Both the position numbers and the translations under genes were made by a program. The notes beneath the pieces were generated by a model. The model searched no databases. It saw nothing but the letters and a program-made list of their open reading frames with translations, and was not told the origin of the DNA. Shown piece by piece: positions 12,438 to 23,575 of a stretch of DNA of 64,000 nucleotides (within the stretch, counting starts at the first letter, position 1; each line of letters starts with the position of its first letter). The stretch comes from Rhinopithecus roxellana. Its lineage: Eukaryota > Chordata > Mammalia > Primates > Cercopithecidae. The DNA is taken from positions 96,440,089 through 96,504,088 of the forward strand of contig NC_044551.1 of assembly GCF_007565055.1 (NCBI RefSeq), given 5' to 3'.

Positions 12438-12987
12438 GTACGTAAACATGCATTGTGCCCGATGGTGTGCAATGCACCTGCACTTGCTAAACCGAGGCAG
12501 GCCAGGCCAAAGGGAATTTGTTCTGTTCATTATATTACCTGCGTAGCCTCCTGGAGAGAGCTGGTGCAAAAGAGATATTGATATACCCAGGAATTCTGCA
12601 GTAGCATTTGGTGGCAAGGGGAGAATCTCGTCTCTTGTTCGTGCTGGTCCATGTCAAGAGTCTGTGGAAGGGAGTAGCTGGAAGCACCAGCGTGGAGCCA
12701 GCTGCCGGAGCTGCTGGCCTGGTCCTGACCTTGAGCCCTCAGCCTCCTTACTCTACACTTCCATGCTTCATCTGCACACCCACATTAATAATATTACCAA
12801 CCTTGTGGATTTTTTGTGAAGAGTGACTGAGTTAATACTTTTACAATACTTAGAACAACAACTGCATAAAATAAGCCTCAATAAGTATTTCCAACTAGAA
12901 CTGCAGCCATCTTTAGAATAAATACAAGTTATCATTAGAGGACCTCGAAGACACTTATTTGTCCAATTATTTTATGTTATTTTTATG

Positions 12988-13284
12988 TTTTAGAGACAGA
13001 GTCTCGCTCTGTCACCAAACTGGAGTGTAATAGTGTGTCATAGCTCACTGCAGCCTTGAACTCCTGGATTCAGGTGACCCTCCCGCCTCAGCATCTCTCA
13101 GCATCTGTAGTAGCTGGGGCTACAGGCACGCAGCACCATGCGCATCTAACTTTTTTATTTTTCATAGAGACACAGGGTCTTGCTGTGTTGCCTAAGGTGG
13201 TCTTGAACTCCTGGGCTCAAGCAGTCTTCCCACCTCAGCCTCCCAAAGTGCTGAGATTACAGGCATGAGCCACCACACCTGGCC
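12988..13284 (-). mobile_element. Alu (AluJ-like), antisense
   Basis: The order is GAGACAGAGTCTCGCTCTGTC, then CACTGCAGCCTTGAACTCCTGG, ending in CACACCTGGCC. The diagnostic 'AGCCTTGAACTCCTGG' and 'GGGCTCAAGCAGTC' fit the old AluJ class. The T-tract at its 5' side is interrupted. Confidence 0.92.
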
Positions 13285-14835
13285 CAACTCAATTTTTAAT
13301 GGAAAAAGTAGACATGATTAACCATGAAATTCGACTCTGATACCACTACGTTCCCCACACGTATCCTATTCAGGAGGCGATCCATCTGGGGGCTGGTGCT
13401 ACGTAGCTCACCTTGGCTACCAGAGCTTGTCAACTTACCTGTCCCTTTAGGTCACTTTGCTTATAACTTTAAAAATCCTTCATCATCTGAGGATTGCTTA
13501 ATGCTGGCCACTGGTCTTCCAGTGGAATGTTCCAGGTGCACTGTCTGCTCCGGTTACCTGGCAGGGCCTTCTGCTCTCCTGTCTTGATGCAGCTGCTCCT
13601 CCCTCTGTACAGGGTGGAGCACGATGTCATCACCTCCAAAGCTCTGGCCTCTCTCTGAAGCTGAGCTCCAATACTTGCTTCTGCATTAGGCCTGGGTGTT
13701 CCCAGTCAGACTCCTTTTCTTCTGCAGAAGCAGATGGGAATATGCTCTTTTAAACTATGAAATACAGGACAGATATAAGGAGAAACTGCCATGGCATGTA
13801 TCAAGCAGTGTTGTTATTTCTGTACTTCTCCCTTATAATAGAATGTAAAACCTTTGAACCCAGGTCAGAGAGGTCTTTATTTTTGCATCCCCTGTGATGT
13901 CTAATTTATTTGTATTTACAGATAAATGACTGGTAAACTTTAGAAACAGCACTCCAGTTTATAGCTCTGTGCTGTAGATTTACTGAAACTCTACAATGAA
14001 ACCAATTCAAAAAGGGATATTTTGTATTATGATTTAGTCTCCTGCTTCCAAGGCTGGTTTTTAAGGCTGTGAAGGGAAGCTGAAAATGACACAGTGTTTC
14101 TGGGATGTCCAGACAGAGAAACTGCATCCAGAGATGCTATCTACCACAGCAGGGATAGTAAATCCCTTAGTACAACATTAATTGGCATGGTGGTTTGGGG
14201 GTTAATGTAATACCAAATATTAACATAAATAAAAATATTAACATAGATAAAATGTAAGTGATAACTAGGGTGGACATATATCTTAAAAGACAACTACAGC
14301 CCAGAAAACAATGAACGTTGTTGTCCTACATCTATGTTGTCACTGTGATGATACCTAATTTTAATCTTAAAGGGAGCTGATATTTATAACCTAGAAGTGG
14401 ATTTTGATAACATTTGAGAAAGCTTCATAAACCTGACACAGGTAACATATTTAGTTTTGTATATCTGCTGTCCAGTTTGAGTCTCTAAAAATTATCTTAG
14501 AATGAATATGAAATTTGCAGGTATAAAGACCAAGTTTTCAGAAATAAATGTCCAAGTACTTTGAAGCATCTATTTTTCACTCATTATTCAGCCGAGGATA
14601 TTAGCACTTGTGTCCTTGAACAGAGATGAGAATGTTTGCTGTCCAAAGACCAGGAAGGTTACCAGCCAAGGGATGCACAGTCGTGCCTCATCTCCTGTGA
14701 CTTTGTATTCCTTTAGGCTTTGTAGCTTAACAAAAGGTTTTCCTTGTACTTGTTAAGTTTCCGTGTATTTGTTAAATGTATGCTTCACACTTCGCAGTTG
14801 CTCATGTCAGAACAGACTATTGAAAATGTAAACCT

Positions 14836-15144
14836 GGCCAGGCACAGTGGCTCACGCCTGTAGTCCCAGCACGTTGGGAGGCCAAGGCAAGCAGATCACT
14901 TGAGATCAGGAGTTCGAGACCAGCCTGGCCAACATGGTGAAACCCCGTCTGTACTAAAAATGCAAAAAAATTAGCCAGGCATAGTGGTGCATGCCTGTAA
15001 CCCCAGCTACTTGGGAGACTGAGGCAGGAGAATCGCTTGAACCCAGGAAACAGAGGTTGCAGTGAACCAAGATCACACCATTGCAGTCCAGCCTGAGTGA
15101 TAGAGTGATACTCTCTCAAAAAAAAGAAAAGAAAAGAAAAAGAA
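14836..15144 (+). mobile_element. Alu (AluS-like), sense
   Basis: Both arms are complete, ending in an A-rich tail with GAAAA units. A 13-bp target duplication (AAAATGTAAACCT) lies at 14823-14835 and 15145-15157. The tail ends 70 bp upstream of the exon at 15215. Confidence 0.95.
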
Positions 15145-15214
15145 AAAATGTAAACCTAAATCTAAAGTTAGAAGGCCACACTGGAAATAGTTCTAATATT
15201 TTCTTTCTTTTCAG

Positions 15215-15284
15215 CTTTTTTTTAGGAGAGTTAGAGAAGTGCCTTGAAGATCCAGAAAAACTAGGATCCCTTTTTGTTAAACAC
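15215..15284 (+). CDS. TRIO: TRIO exon (codons 196-219): DH domain
   Basis: The exon is 70 nt, acceptor TTTCAG, donor GTAAGT, phase 2 to 0. It encodes FFLGELEKCLEDPEKLGSLF and VKH, the DH core helix with the Phe-Leu-x-Glu-Leu pattern. With the previous exon it totals 58 codons, confirming the phase. Confidence 0.96.
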
Positions 15285-17021
15285 GTAAGTACAACAGCAT
15301 TGCTTATATCCTGTTCTGAAGGTGTCATCTTTAGTCATTGGTTTGTCGGATTAAAGGAGAACTCACTTATACTTTACATGAGTGCGTATGTTTAAGATAA
15401 AATCGAACCGCATGGTGTTAGTGAGTTGGAATTAAAATCCCTTCTTCAACATGAGTTACCTCCTTTCCCAGTCACCTGGCTGCAGCTGGCTATTTGGCTA
15501 GCAACAGCACAGGTTGGTTAGAGAGGACCAGAGCCAGGCCTGAACAGTATCATTTGGGGTGTCTGAGCAGGCAGGTATTGTTGAGTGGAGATGTAACTGT
15601 ACCTGCAGTGTGTTTAACATAACAGCCACATAGTGTGTATATCTAAAATAAGTGTATTAACATTAAAGTTTTTTGTTTTTTGGAAAAATCATGATATATT
15701 TTTAGAAGTTAGTGACAGGAGTTTTTGCATTTTTGCCAGTCTCTTTAATGTCTTGTTGAATAGAAAGACAGCTGGATTTTTGTATCTGCTTCTGCATCTA
15801 ACTCATTGCTATGTTTTTTGGTTCAAGTGTCCAAACAAATCCATCCTCACACACATATAGTTAGAAAAGGATGAGTATTTTAATAGCCTTTTCAGATAAT
15901 TATATAGTTTTCTTAGAGGCTACCCCAAAACTTGACAATTGATCATTTCTTAAAGGTTAGTTGCAATATGGAATCTGAAAACCTACCCATGAACTTCTCC
16001 CTTGCTGTGACATTAAATACATGTTAAGTAAATACATTTAATGTTTCTATTGGGCTTCGAGGCTCCTGCAGCCATGCGGGGTCCTGTGACATCAGGCATC
16101 AGTCCACCGGAAGCTATCAAGGGTCCGACTTAGGCAGATCTTCCAGAGATTGGCATGTTTCATTACACAGTCTCCAAAAATCCAGTTTTTTAACTTTGCC
16201 ACCCATCTCTTTGAAGGCTTTAAGTGTCGTGAAGTTCATAGTGGCAGATATATATTTCCCAATATTTTAATTTTTTGCTTGAAAGCTGTAATTTTCAGTA
16301 ACAAACACTGCCAGTTGTTTGCCTTGAAATGACAGGCTTATTTTGTTCATGTTCAAGAAGATGTCTAGCAGATACCCAAGAGTAAATAATTACAGTTTGT
16401 GTCAATCATTCTTCCAAGTAAAAATGGTGGTCCATTAAAAAAAGTGTTAGTTCCACTCACAACTCAGTTACGTAAGTGCTTTTTCTTGAGACATTTATCA
16501 AGTGCAATTCAAGTGTTATGTGGACATCATCTTGTCACAAGAATGTTAAGGTATATACTCCCTGGTTGAGTTTTAATAAAAAGAATAATGTTTACTCATC
16601 CAGGACATTCTTAAGTGAAGCTGTTTGTTTTTTGTTTTTTGTTTTTTTTACTATAAATTTGTGGCAGTGAACAGTTTTTGCTAAGGTGCCAGCAATTTCA
16701 CCCACCATTGGTTTTGCACATCAGCACAGATGTCAGCACAATGAAAAGGACAACTGACATCTTAGTGGTGTTTAGAAAATAGTTCTGACCTAATGGAGCC
16801 ACTGAAAGACCTCAGGGGGCGCTGGAGGTCTGCACACTCTACTTTGAAGATCACTGATTTATGGAAAGGCTCAGTGTCTACATTTTTTTTCCCTCTGCCT
16901 TTATGATTTGAGATTAAAGAGCTTTTTCTTCTCTACTAAAACCAACCAGGCTTACTAGGACTGTTGGCAGGGTTTGGAGTGATGGCAGTAATTCTTTGTT
17001 TAATAGAAAGAAGGGTGTTTC

Positions 17022-17323
17022 TGGCCGGGCGCGGTGGCTCACACCTGTAATCCCAGCTCTTTGGGAAGCCGAGGCAGGCGGATCACGAGTTCAGGAGATC
17101 GAGACCATCCTGGCTAACACGGTGAAACCCCATCTCTACTAAAAAAGACAAAAAAATTAGCCGGGTGTAGTGGCGGGTGCCTGTAGTCCCAGCTACTCGG
17201 GAGGTGGAGGCAGGAGAATGGCGTGAACCCGGGAGGCAGAGCTTGCAGTAAGCCGAGATGACGTCACTGCACTCCAGCCTGGGCAACAGAGCCAGACTCC
17301 GTCTCAAAAAAAAAAAAAAAAAA
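17022..17323 (+). mobile_element. AluY, sense
   Basis: A complete element with 'GATCGAGACCATCCTGGCTA' and 'GGAGCTTGCAGT', both AluY markers, and a pure A tail. The target duplication AAGGGTGTTTC lies at 17011-17021 and 17324-17334. It inserted right at the 5' edge of the older Alu that follows. Confidence 0.94.
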
Positions 17324-17335
17324 AAGGGTGTTTCA

Positions 17336-17654
17336 GCCAGGTGCAGTGGCTCATGCCCGTAATCCCAACACTTTGGGCGGCCAAGGCAGGAGGGTTGCCT
17401 GAGGCTAGGAGTTTTGAGACCAGGCTGGGCAAAAAAGCAAGACTCCATCCCTACAAAAAAAAAAAAATTAAAAATTAGCCAGGCATGGTGACACACATCT
17501 GTAATCCCAGCTACTCAGAGGCGGAGGTGGGAGGATCGCTTGAGCCCGGGAGTTTAAGGCTTCAGTGAGCCATGATCACACCACTGCCCTCCTACCTGGA
17601 CAACAGAGTGAGACACTGTCTCTTTAAAAAAACAAACAAACAAACAAAAAAAAC
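17336..17654 (+). mobile_element. Alu (AluJ-like), sense
   Basis: An old dimeric Alu with 'GGAGGGTTGCCTGAGGC', 'TTTAAGGCTTCAGTGAGCC' and a long tail of CAAA units. Its left edge touches the target duplication of the younger AluY. Confidence 0.9.
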
Positions 17655-17930
17655 AGTGTTCTTTTGCTACTTATGGTACTTGTCGGTATTTGGTACTGTA
17701 AAGTGAAGGGTTTGGTGTGTGGGGAGTGATGGGGAAGGACTGATTGTGGAGCTCCACCATAGAATGCTGATCTACATCATGAACCTGGGGTTTACTCCCG
17801 AGAGCCTTAGCCATGCAGCTTGGTTTTAAGATGATTCCCTTTATGAATGTGCTGAAATGTGTGTGTGCTCTTGTATTCTAATCCAGCTTCCCATTGTTAT
17901 AACCCGACTGTTTGCCTTTTTTATTCCTAG

Positions 17931-18020
17931 GAGAGAAGGTTGCACATGTACATAGTTTATTGTCAAAATAAACCAAAGTCTGAGCACATTGTCTCAGAAT
18001 ACATTGATACCTTTTTTGAG
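17931..18020 (+). CDS. TRIO: TRIO exon (codons 220-249): DH domain
   Basis: The exon is 90 nt, symmetric, acceptor CCTAG, donor GTAAGA. It encodes [20 protein letters not shown] and [10 protein letters not shown], the DH helix carrying Tyr-x-x-Tyr-Cys-x-Asn. I recall Ala where this window has Val (Ile-Val-Tyr-Cys); this is a conservative change consistent with another primate. Confidence 0.96.
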
Positions 18021-18589
18021 GTAAGATCTAAGATACAAACAGAAAGTATTTCTGAATCTTTTGTTCCAACTGATTTCCAAAAATTAAAGTATCATTGGTT
18101 TCCCAGGAGACTAATTTCCAAAGAAAATTAGCCTGAGTGATAAGACTTCTGAACCTGTGTTTCTTTCCTATAAATCCGAGAAATGAGTATGAATTTAGTC
18201 TGTGGTCATACCCCTGGCATTCAGAAGACTGCAGTCATTGTTAAAAATAAGGGTTTTTATAAGTGTTACACTTAAGTCTCATTACAAATCCAGAATAATT
18301 TATGTTCTAAACTTGTAGCCTAAAAATAATATATATATTTATATGAATAAAAGAACACAATTGCAAAAATGTCATTAAACAAGCATAAAAGACTGCTTTG
18401 AAAAACAACTCAGGTGAAAGTGTGAAACTTGGAAATTCTGTGAACTAGCAAAGCTCTAGTTAGTCTAGTGCTTTTTTTTCCTCGTTACTTTTACTGCCAG
18501 TGTTGTAATCTTTCTGATAATTACAAAGACTAAAAATTTGCCCTTTAATGAACAGCCCATACAATCTTTTCTCTCTCTTAAAACCGCAG
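18021..18589 (+). other. TRIO: TRIO intron, 569 bp
   Basis: AT-rich intron with no recognised repeat and no coding sequence. An AT dinucleotide patch lies near 18330. Confidence 0.75.
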
Positions 18590-18682
18590 GACTTAAAGCA
18601 GCGTCTTGGCCACAGGTTGCAGCTCACGGATCTGTTGATCAAACCAGTGCAGAGAATCATGAAGTATCAGCTGTTACTGAAG
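18590..18682 (+). CDS. TRIO: TRIO exon (codons 250-280): DH conserved region 3
   Basis: The exon is 93 nt, symmetric, acceptor CGCAG, donor GTGAGG. It encodes the most conserved DH motif, LTDLLIKPVQRIMKYQLLL (codons 261-279), the helix that packs against CR1 and contacts switch II of the GTPase. Its presence with the invariant Pro-Val-Gln-Arg and Lys-Tyr strongly supports an active RhoGEF. Confidence 0.97.
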
Positions 18683-19312
18683 GTGAGGAGGTGGCGGGAC
18701 AGACTCTGGTGTCAGGAGTGACTTTGCTGAGAAACTAAGACTCAGTGGGGGAAAGAAGGATTTGGTAGGACAGGGGAATCATTTGTGTAACAAGTATATT
18801 ATTTCTGTTAAGTTAATCCTTAAAAATTTAAGAAAACACTTCAAACAATTTTCTCAATTTTTTATTTACATCAAGTTCGGAATGAAAATATCAGTAAAAG
18901 TGAATTTTTCCCCCCCACCACAGACCTTGGAATGCTAATGATTTTTCTTCTGCTCTATCAACTTTAATTATTTTCTAATCTTCTTGGAACCTTGGATAAA
19001 AGTAAATTTGGAATCCCTTTGTATTCCTCTCTGTTGGCTTAACACTAGCCCTTGGTTGATTTAAATTCTTAAGCATAAGTGAAGGCAGAGTCACATGTTT
19101 TTCTGTGATAAAAGTGACTTCAAGTGTAATGAGATTCCTTCATATACAACACTTAGGACCTGGATATAGAGAGGGACAAAGAGTTTGTCTTGCGTTAAAC
19201 AGGAACCATCAGATAGATCTGGTCTGACTCTGTGTACTGCAGCTTGAAATCCACATAGGAATGCCTTTTTGTTGTGTTACTGAGAGAACAATATGATAAA
19301 GTAGAACTAAAG

Positions 19313-19511
19313 CACCAGACAGGTCTTGTGGTGCACACCTGTAGCCCTGGCTACTTGGGAGGCTGAGGCAGGAAGATAGCTTGAGGCAAGAAGATAGCTT
19401 GAGGCAAGGAGTTGGAGGCTGCAGTGAGCTATGATTGCTCCTTTGAATAACCACTGCACTCCAGCCTGGACAGCATAGTGAGAACTTGTCTATTAAAAAA
19501 AAAAAAAAAAT
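19313..19511 (+). mobile_element. Partial Alu (right-arm type), sense, with internal tandem duplication
   Basis: It starts inside an Alu arm (GTGGTGCACACCTGTAGCC) and ends in CACTGCACTCCAGCC plus an A tail. An 18-bp unit (AAGATAGCTTGAGGCAAG) is tandemly duplicated at about 19373-19409. Confidence 0.85.
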
Positions 19512-19559
19512 TCTTTCAGAACTAAAGTGTCTGGCACAGTGTGAGTGGTCAAAAGGTTA

Positions 19560-19692
19560 GCTTGTGTGCAGTGTCTCATTCCTGTAGTCCCAGCTACTCA
19601 GGAGGCTGAAGCAAGAAGATCGCTTGGGGCCAGGAGTTCAAGACCAGCTTGAGCAACATAGTGAGACCCTGTCTCTTAACAAAATAATAAAA
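19560..19692 (+). mobile_element. Alu left-monomer-type element (FLAM-like), sense
   Basis: Only one monomer is present: 'CATTCCTGTAGTCCCAGCTACTC' through 'GAGACCCTGTCTCTTAACAAAATAATAAAA'. This fits a free left Alu monomer or a truncated AluJ. Confidence 0.75.
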
Positions 19693-19748
19693 GGACAGCT
19701 CCTGTTGTCTTTGTCACCATTATCATGTCCTGTCCATTTCCCTTGCAG

Positions 19749-19799
19749 GACTTCCTCAAGTATTCCAAAAAGGCCAGCCTGGATACATCAGAATTAGAG
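19749..19799 (+). CDS. TRIO: TRIO exon (codons 281-297): DH domain
   Basis: A small 51-nt symmetric exon, acceptor TTGCAG, donor GTACAT. It encodes DFLKYSKKASLDTSELE, the end of the CR3 helix and the turn after it. Splicing joins …QLLLK to DFLKYSKK, the continuous DH sequence. Confidence 0.95.
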
Positions 19800-20054
19800 G
19801 TACATGCGTCAGTGACTGTGCCCCCCCCCAAATCCCCACCAGCCTCTTTTCCTACTCCCCTAGTGTCTCCTAACAGTGGTCTCGCCCTGGGAGGGATCAG
19901 AGCAGTGGGTGACAGTCTCTTCAGGGCATCTCCATGAGCCCTGCACACTAGGGGGTGGGGAAGAAGAACAGAACTTCTTTAGGTCAGAGGGTGAGCACGT
20001 CAGATTTTCCCCAAAGGAACTTGAACCTCCACTCTTCTCTCTCCCCTCCCGCAG

Positions 20055-20132
20055 AGAGCTGTGGAAGTCATGTGCATAGTACCCAGGCGGTGCAACGACA
20101 TGATGAACGTGGGGCGGCTACAAGGATTCGAC
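20055..20132 (+). CDS. TRIO: TRIO exon (codons 298-323): last DH helix
   Basis: The exon is 78 nt, symmetric, acceptor CGCAG, donor GTAATG. It encodes RAVEVMCIVPRRCNDMMNVG and RLQGFD, the C-terminal DH helix that runs into the PH domain. The frame stays open for 92 codons into the next intron (see findings). Confidence 0.96.
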
Positions 20133-21104
20133 GTAATGCGGCTCTTGTTCTTTAAGAGAGCTCCTCTGCCTTCCCTCTTTCTTTTGTCTTGGATTATTTC
20201 TCTCCATGGGGAGAAAGCTGATCCTTTTCACTTGGTTTTCTGGCTTCTCTCACTTTACTTCAATCTGATTGATATTTTCTTTCCTTTTTTTTTTTTTTTT
20301 TTTTTTTTGGTGCATTTGATTTGTTTTTTTGGGACTTGCCTGTGCTCAAAGCCCAGCGCCTCATGGCAGAAACAAGCAGGACTGGGCTTTGTCTCTTGGG
20401 CCCAGTAGTGTAAGAACTGAGTTTCCGTTCCTCAGCATTTAAGACCATGGTAGCTATGGATGTAGTAGGACCTAGGAGGCCCCACTCTCTCATCTCTGGG
20501 ACTTGGTACTTCCTCATGAGTTTAAGATGCGTTTACATGAGTTGCTAGATTATTCATATTACGTATTACCTATTACGTATCCTCAGGATGAATTCAGAAC
20601 CAGAATCTTCTTTTAAAAATTTGCCTATTGAGTTAAGGAGGCGGGAGAAATTTTTATTTTCTTGCCTACTGTTTTGCTAGAGAATTAACATTGACAGTTC
20701 TAGTGCTGTGGTTGTCTCTGAAGCACACACAGAGGCCGCTGGAGGCCTTCTGAAAACTCCTCTGCATGCCTGATGATTTCCTGCTGGGCCTGCTGGTGGC
20801 CCAGGGACCACACTTTGAGAACCACTGTTCTAGTATAAACCAGACATTTAAAATTCCACTTTTAATCTGTAACTGTAACTGAGGCGCCAGAGGTCTTGAC
20901 AAACATTGGCAAGAATTTTATTTAGATAATTATTCTGTTTAGGGCCAAGAATAGTAAAAGAAAAAAAAAATTAAGCTCCGTAAATTAATAAAAGAAAAAT
21001 ACATTATTCTATAGGAGGAAATCAAAAGAAAACAGAGCTTCAGATAACTTAGAATGCAATGTTTTCTTCTCCCCTTCCTTTTCCCCCTTTATTTCTTGTT
21101 TTAG
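20133..21104 (+). other. TRIO: TRIO intron, 972 bp, with T-run and small hAT element
   Basis: The intron contains an interrupted T-run (20285-20308), a 122-bp hAT-type element (20705-20826) and otherwise unique sequence. Confidence 0.75.
20705..20826 (-). mobile_element. Non-autonomous hAT element (MER5-like), antisense
   Basis: The right end reads CACACTTTGAGAACCACT, the inverted form of the AGTGGTTCTCAAAGTGTG terminal repeat. A perfect 8-bp target duplication (GTTCTAGT) lies at 20697-20704 and 20827-20834, as expected for hAT transposition. The exact subfamily is uncertain. Confidence 0.75.
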
Positions 21105-21296
21105 GGGAAAATCGTTGCCCAGGGTAAACTGCTCTTGCAGGACACATTCTTGGTCACAGACCAAGATGCAGGGCTTCTGCCTCGCTGCAGAGAGAGGCGC
21201 ATCTTCCTCTTTGAGCAGATCGTCATATTCAGTGAGCCACTTGATAAAAAGAAGGGCTTCTCCATGCCAGGATTCCTGTTTAAGAACAGTATCAAG
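21105..21296 (+). CDS. TRIO: TRIO exon (codons 324-387): first half of second PH domain
   Basis: The exon is 192 nt, symmetric, acceptor TTTTAG, donor GTAATG. It encodes GKIVAQGKLLLQDTFLVTD, then an Arg-rich loop with RRIFLFEQIVIFSEPL, the core beta strands of the DH-associated PH domain, and KKKGFSMPGFLFKNSIK. The PH domain supports membrane position and tunes GEF2; in TRIO this DH-PH pair is the part activated by Gq. The exon ends in AAG, and the next begins GTGAGT. Confidence 0.96.
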
Positions 21297-22368
21297 GTAA
21301 TGTGTGTCTGTGTATGTTTTCTCTGTGCCAGCGCATGTACCCATCACGCCGATAAACACTGTTTCCTTTTAATGATGACATACCCTGATGCTTGGTTTAA
21401 GTATTTGAGAATTTTCTAGTATATTTCAGAGCCTTTGAATTCACCCATTTCTCTTTTTACCGTCTGTTCTTGAGTGGCTAATGTCTTGTGCACACCTCTG
21501 TGTGACCACAGCCATTCATTCTTAGATGAGAACTGGTCATGGGTAGTGTTTATGCACCACCTTCTCTAGGACCATGGAAAACTGGTTTAAATTTGATAGC
21601 ACGGATTTGGGGGATTGTTCTGCGATCAGAGAAGAAGCTAACTCGGTATCTTCTTCTCTTCCCCCACTCACCAAGGAGGTACTGAGCACTCAGCAGCCGA
21701 CGTGAGGGCTCCAGGAATGGCCCAGTTGGATGCCCTCCCTGCCCTGATGTAGCTTATCCTCTAATAGGAAAGGAAGACAAAGGGACAAAGAAAATAATTG
21801 CAAATGGCCCTCAAGTCTATAAAAGGGACAAACCAAGGGTGAGGTAGAGAAGAGCAGGGGGCAGGCCTGAGGTCCCGGCAGTTGACTCCTGGGAGATACA
21901 CGCCTCCGCCAGGGTCCTCCTGGCTCTGCAGCTGTGCAGAGCCTGAGGTCAGAAGGGAGATGCACTTCCTTTTGGTAGGGCCTCCTGCCCTACACCGTCA
22001 GGGAAGGGGAACTCTCAGACCGTGCACATCTGCGGGCCTCACAGCACACAGGCAGAACATTGCATCCTCCCCCATCCGGCTCCCTGCTCAGGCTTTTGTT
22101 GACTGTCCCCAGCAGCCTTCACTTTTCTAAACCTGGGGTGGGTCTGTCCACGGGCACAGATGCCAGGCTGGGGGGTCTCTGCCCACCAGCACCTAGGAAG
22201 GCTCTGGAGCCAGACAGCTGGGGAAGGAGGCTGCCTATGCATGAGGCTGGGCTGCGGGCCCTCGCACCTCCCACCACCCACCTGCCCCTCCAGACTCTGC
22301 CTTTTGAGGCCCCTTACCCTGAGCCCATGTCAGGCACAGACCCTCTGGGCTCACCACTACACCTGAGC

Positions 22369-22615
22369 CTCCACCCATCCCCTGAACTGTGTGCCCATCC
22401 CCTGAGCTGCGCCCATACTCTGAACTGCACCCATCCCCTGGACGGCAGCCATCATCCGAACTGTGCACCCATCACCTCAACTGTGCACCCATACGCTGAA
22501 CTGCACCCATACGCTGAGCTGCACCCATCCCCTGGACTGCAGCCATCATCTGAACTACTCCCAACCCCTGCACTGCACCCATCCATCCCCTGCACTGCAC
22601 CCATCCCCTGAGAAC
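22369..22615 (+). repeat. Degenerate minisatellite, about 15-19 bp unit
   Basis: Repeated CTGAACTGCACCCATCCC-like units occur with variants such as CTGAGCTGC and CTGGACTGCAGCCATCATC. Unit length varies, so it is an imperfect tandem repeat. The open frames through it encode a repetitive His/Pro/Leu peptide and are not genes. Confidence 0.85.
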
Positions 22616-23094
22616 TGCCTACCCATTCTTCTCACAAGTCTTTTGTCAGAAAATCACTCCAGCACCATAGGAATTTCATATATATTTTTTACATACTGTT
22701 TTTATAAAATTATCTGACGTATTTTAATCATGATATCATATGCACTTTTATAACAGGTTATAAAATTGGTTATCAAATATTGATATTTGAGATTTGTTTA
22801 ATGGTGTCATTTACTCCCTGGGAAGTAAGAGATAAATACTGAGGCATCATAGAGGGGTTTGGGAAACAGGTAATCCCAGACCCATATTTCTAGTTAATTG
22901 TTCAGGCTGTTAGTTCAAACTATTAGTTAGTTTAACAGCCTTGTAATCCCCATGTACCTCAGTTAAGAGGCATTGAAAAGCTTCAGGTGTTTTCTGAGGC
23001 AGTAAAAATGGCAGTTCAACTGAAAAGTGCTTGTTTCAGGATTGAGGTAGGATGAACTTCACTTTGCACTTGGCCAGTGGGGATCAATGTGCTT

Positions 23095-23549
23095 TAATTT
23101 TTTATTGTGGTAAAATACACATAACATAAATGTGCCGTCTTTAATTGCCTAGCTCTGTGGGATTAAGAGCATTCATGTTGTGTAGCCATCACCATCATGT
23201 CTTCACAACTCTTCATCTTGCAGAGCTAAAGCCCTGTACCCATTAAACACTAACTCCCCACTTCCCCATCCCCAAGCCCCTGGCAACCTCCACCCTGTCT
23301 ATCCCCACATTTGACTGCTCTAAGGACCTCCTGTAAGTGAAATCATAACAATACTTGTATTTTGGAACTGGCATATTTGACTTAGCATAACGTCTCCAAG
23401 GTTCATCCGTGTCGTAGTGTATGTTGGAATTTCTTTCCTCATTAAGGCTGAAAAACTGTCCACATAGCCCACATTTGCTTGGTTCATTCATCAGTCAATG
23501 GACATATGGCTTGCTTCCTTTCCACCTGTTAGCTATTATGAATAATGCT
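23095..23549 (-). mobile_element. Old L1 3' remnant, antisense
   Basis: Diagnostic order on the + strand: GTGGTAAAATACACATAACA, then GCCATCACCATCATG, 'CCCTGTACCCATTAAACAC' and 'AGCTATTATGAATAATGC'. This is an L1M-class 3' part inverted relative to TRIO. Its right end lies about 26 bp from the exon at 23576. Confidence 0.82.
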
Positions 23550-23575
23550 TTCTTTTTTTTTTTTTTTTTTTTAAG

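Larger units (their letters stand above)
12438..15214 (+). other. TRIO: TRIO intron, 2.8 kb, with two Alus
   Basis: The intron holds an old antisense Alu (12988-13284) and a sense Alu (14836-15144). The latter ends only 70 bp before the next exon, so the 3' splice region of that exon starts almost directly after an Alu tail. The rest seems unique. Confidence 0.8.
15285..17930 (+). other. TRIO: TRIO intron, 2.6 kb, with two adjoining Alus
   Basis: Two head-to-tail sense Alus of different age occupy 17022-17654. The remaining sequence looks unique and AT-rich. A G/T-rich low-complexity stretch lies at 16623-16650. Confidence 0.75.
18683..19748 (+). other. TRIO: TRIO intron, 1.1 kb, with Alu monomer-type repeats
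   Basis: Two Alu-related partial elements lie at 19313-19511 and 19560-19692. The first part of the intron is unique. Confidence 0.75.
21297..23575 (+). other. TRIO: TRIO intron, 2.3 kb, with minisatellite and an L1 remnant at the acceptor
   Basis: Contents in order: unique sequence, a degenerate minisatellite (22369-22615), AT-rich sequence, and an antisense L1 fragment (about 23095-23549). The fragment runs straight into a 20-base T tract and the acceptor TAAG. Confidence 0.8.

Noticed and set aside
17083..17496. 137-codon frame on the minus strand
   Set aside because: It is antisense Alu translation (typical CPGWSAV-like text). Many other short frames in the window have the same origin.
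22060..22611. 183-codon + strand frame with repeated HPYAELHP peptides
   Set aside because: It is a translation of the minisatellite in an intron; no splice or family support.
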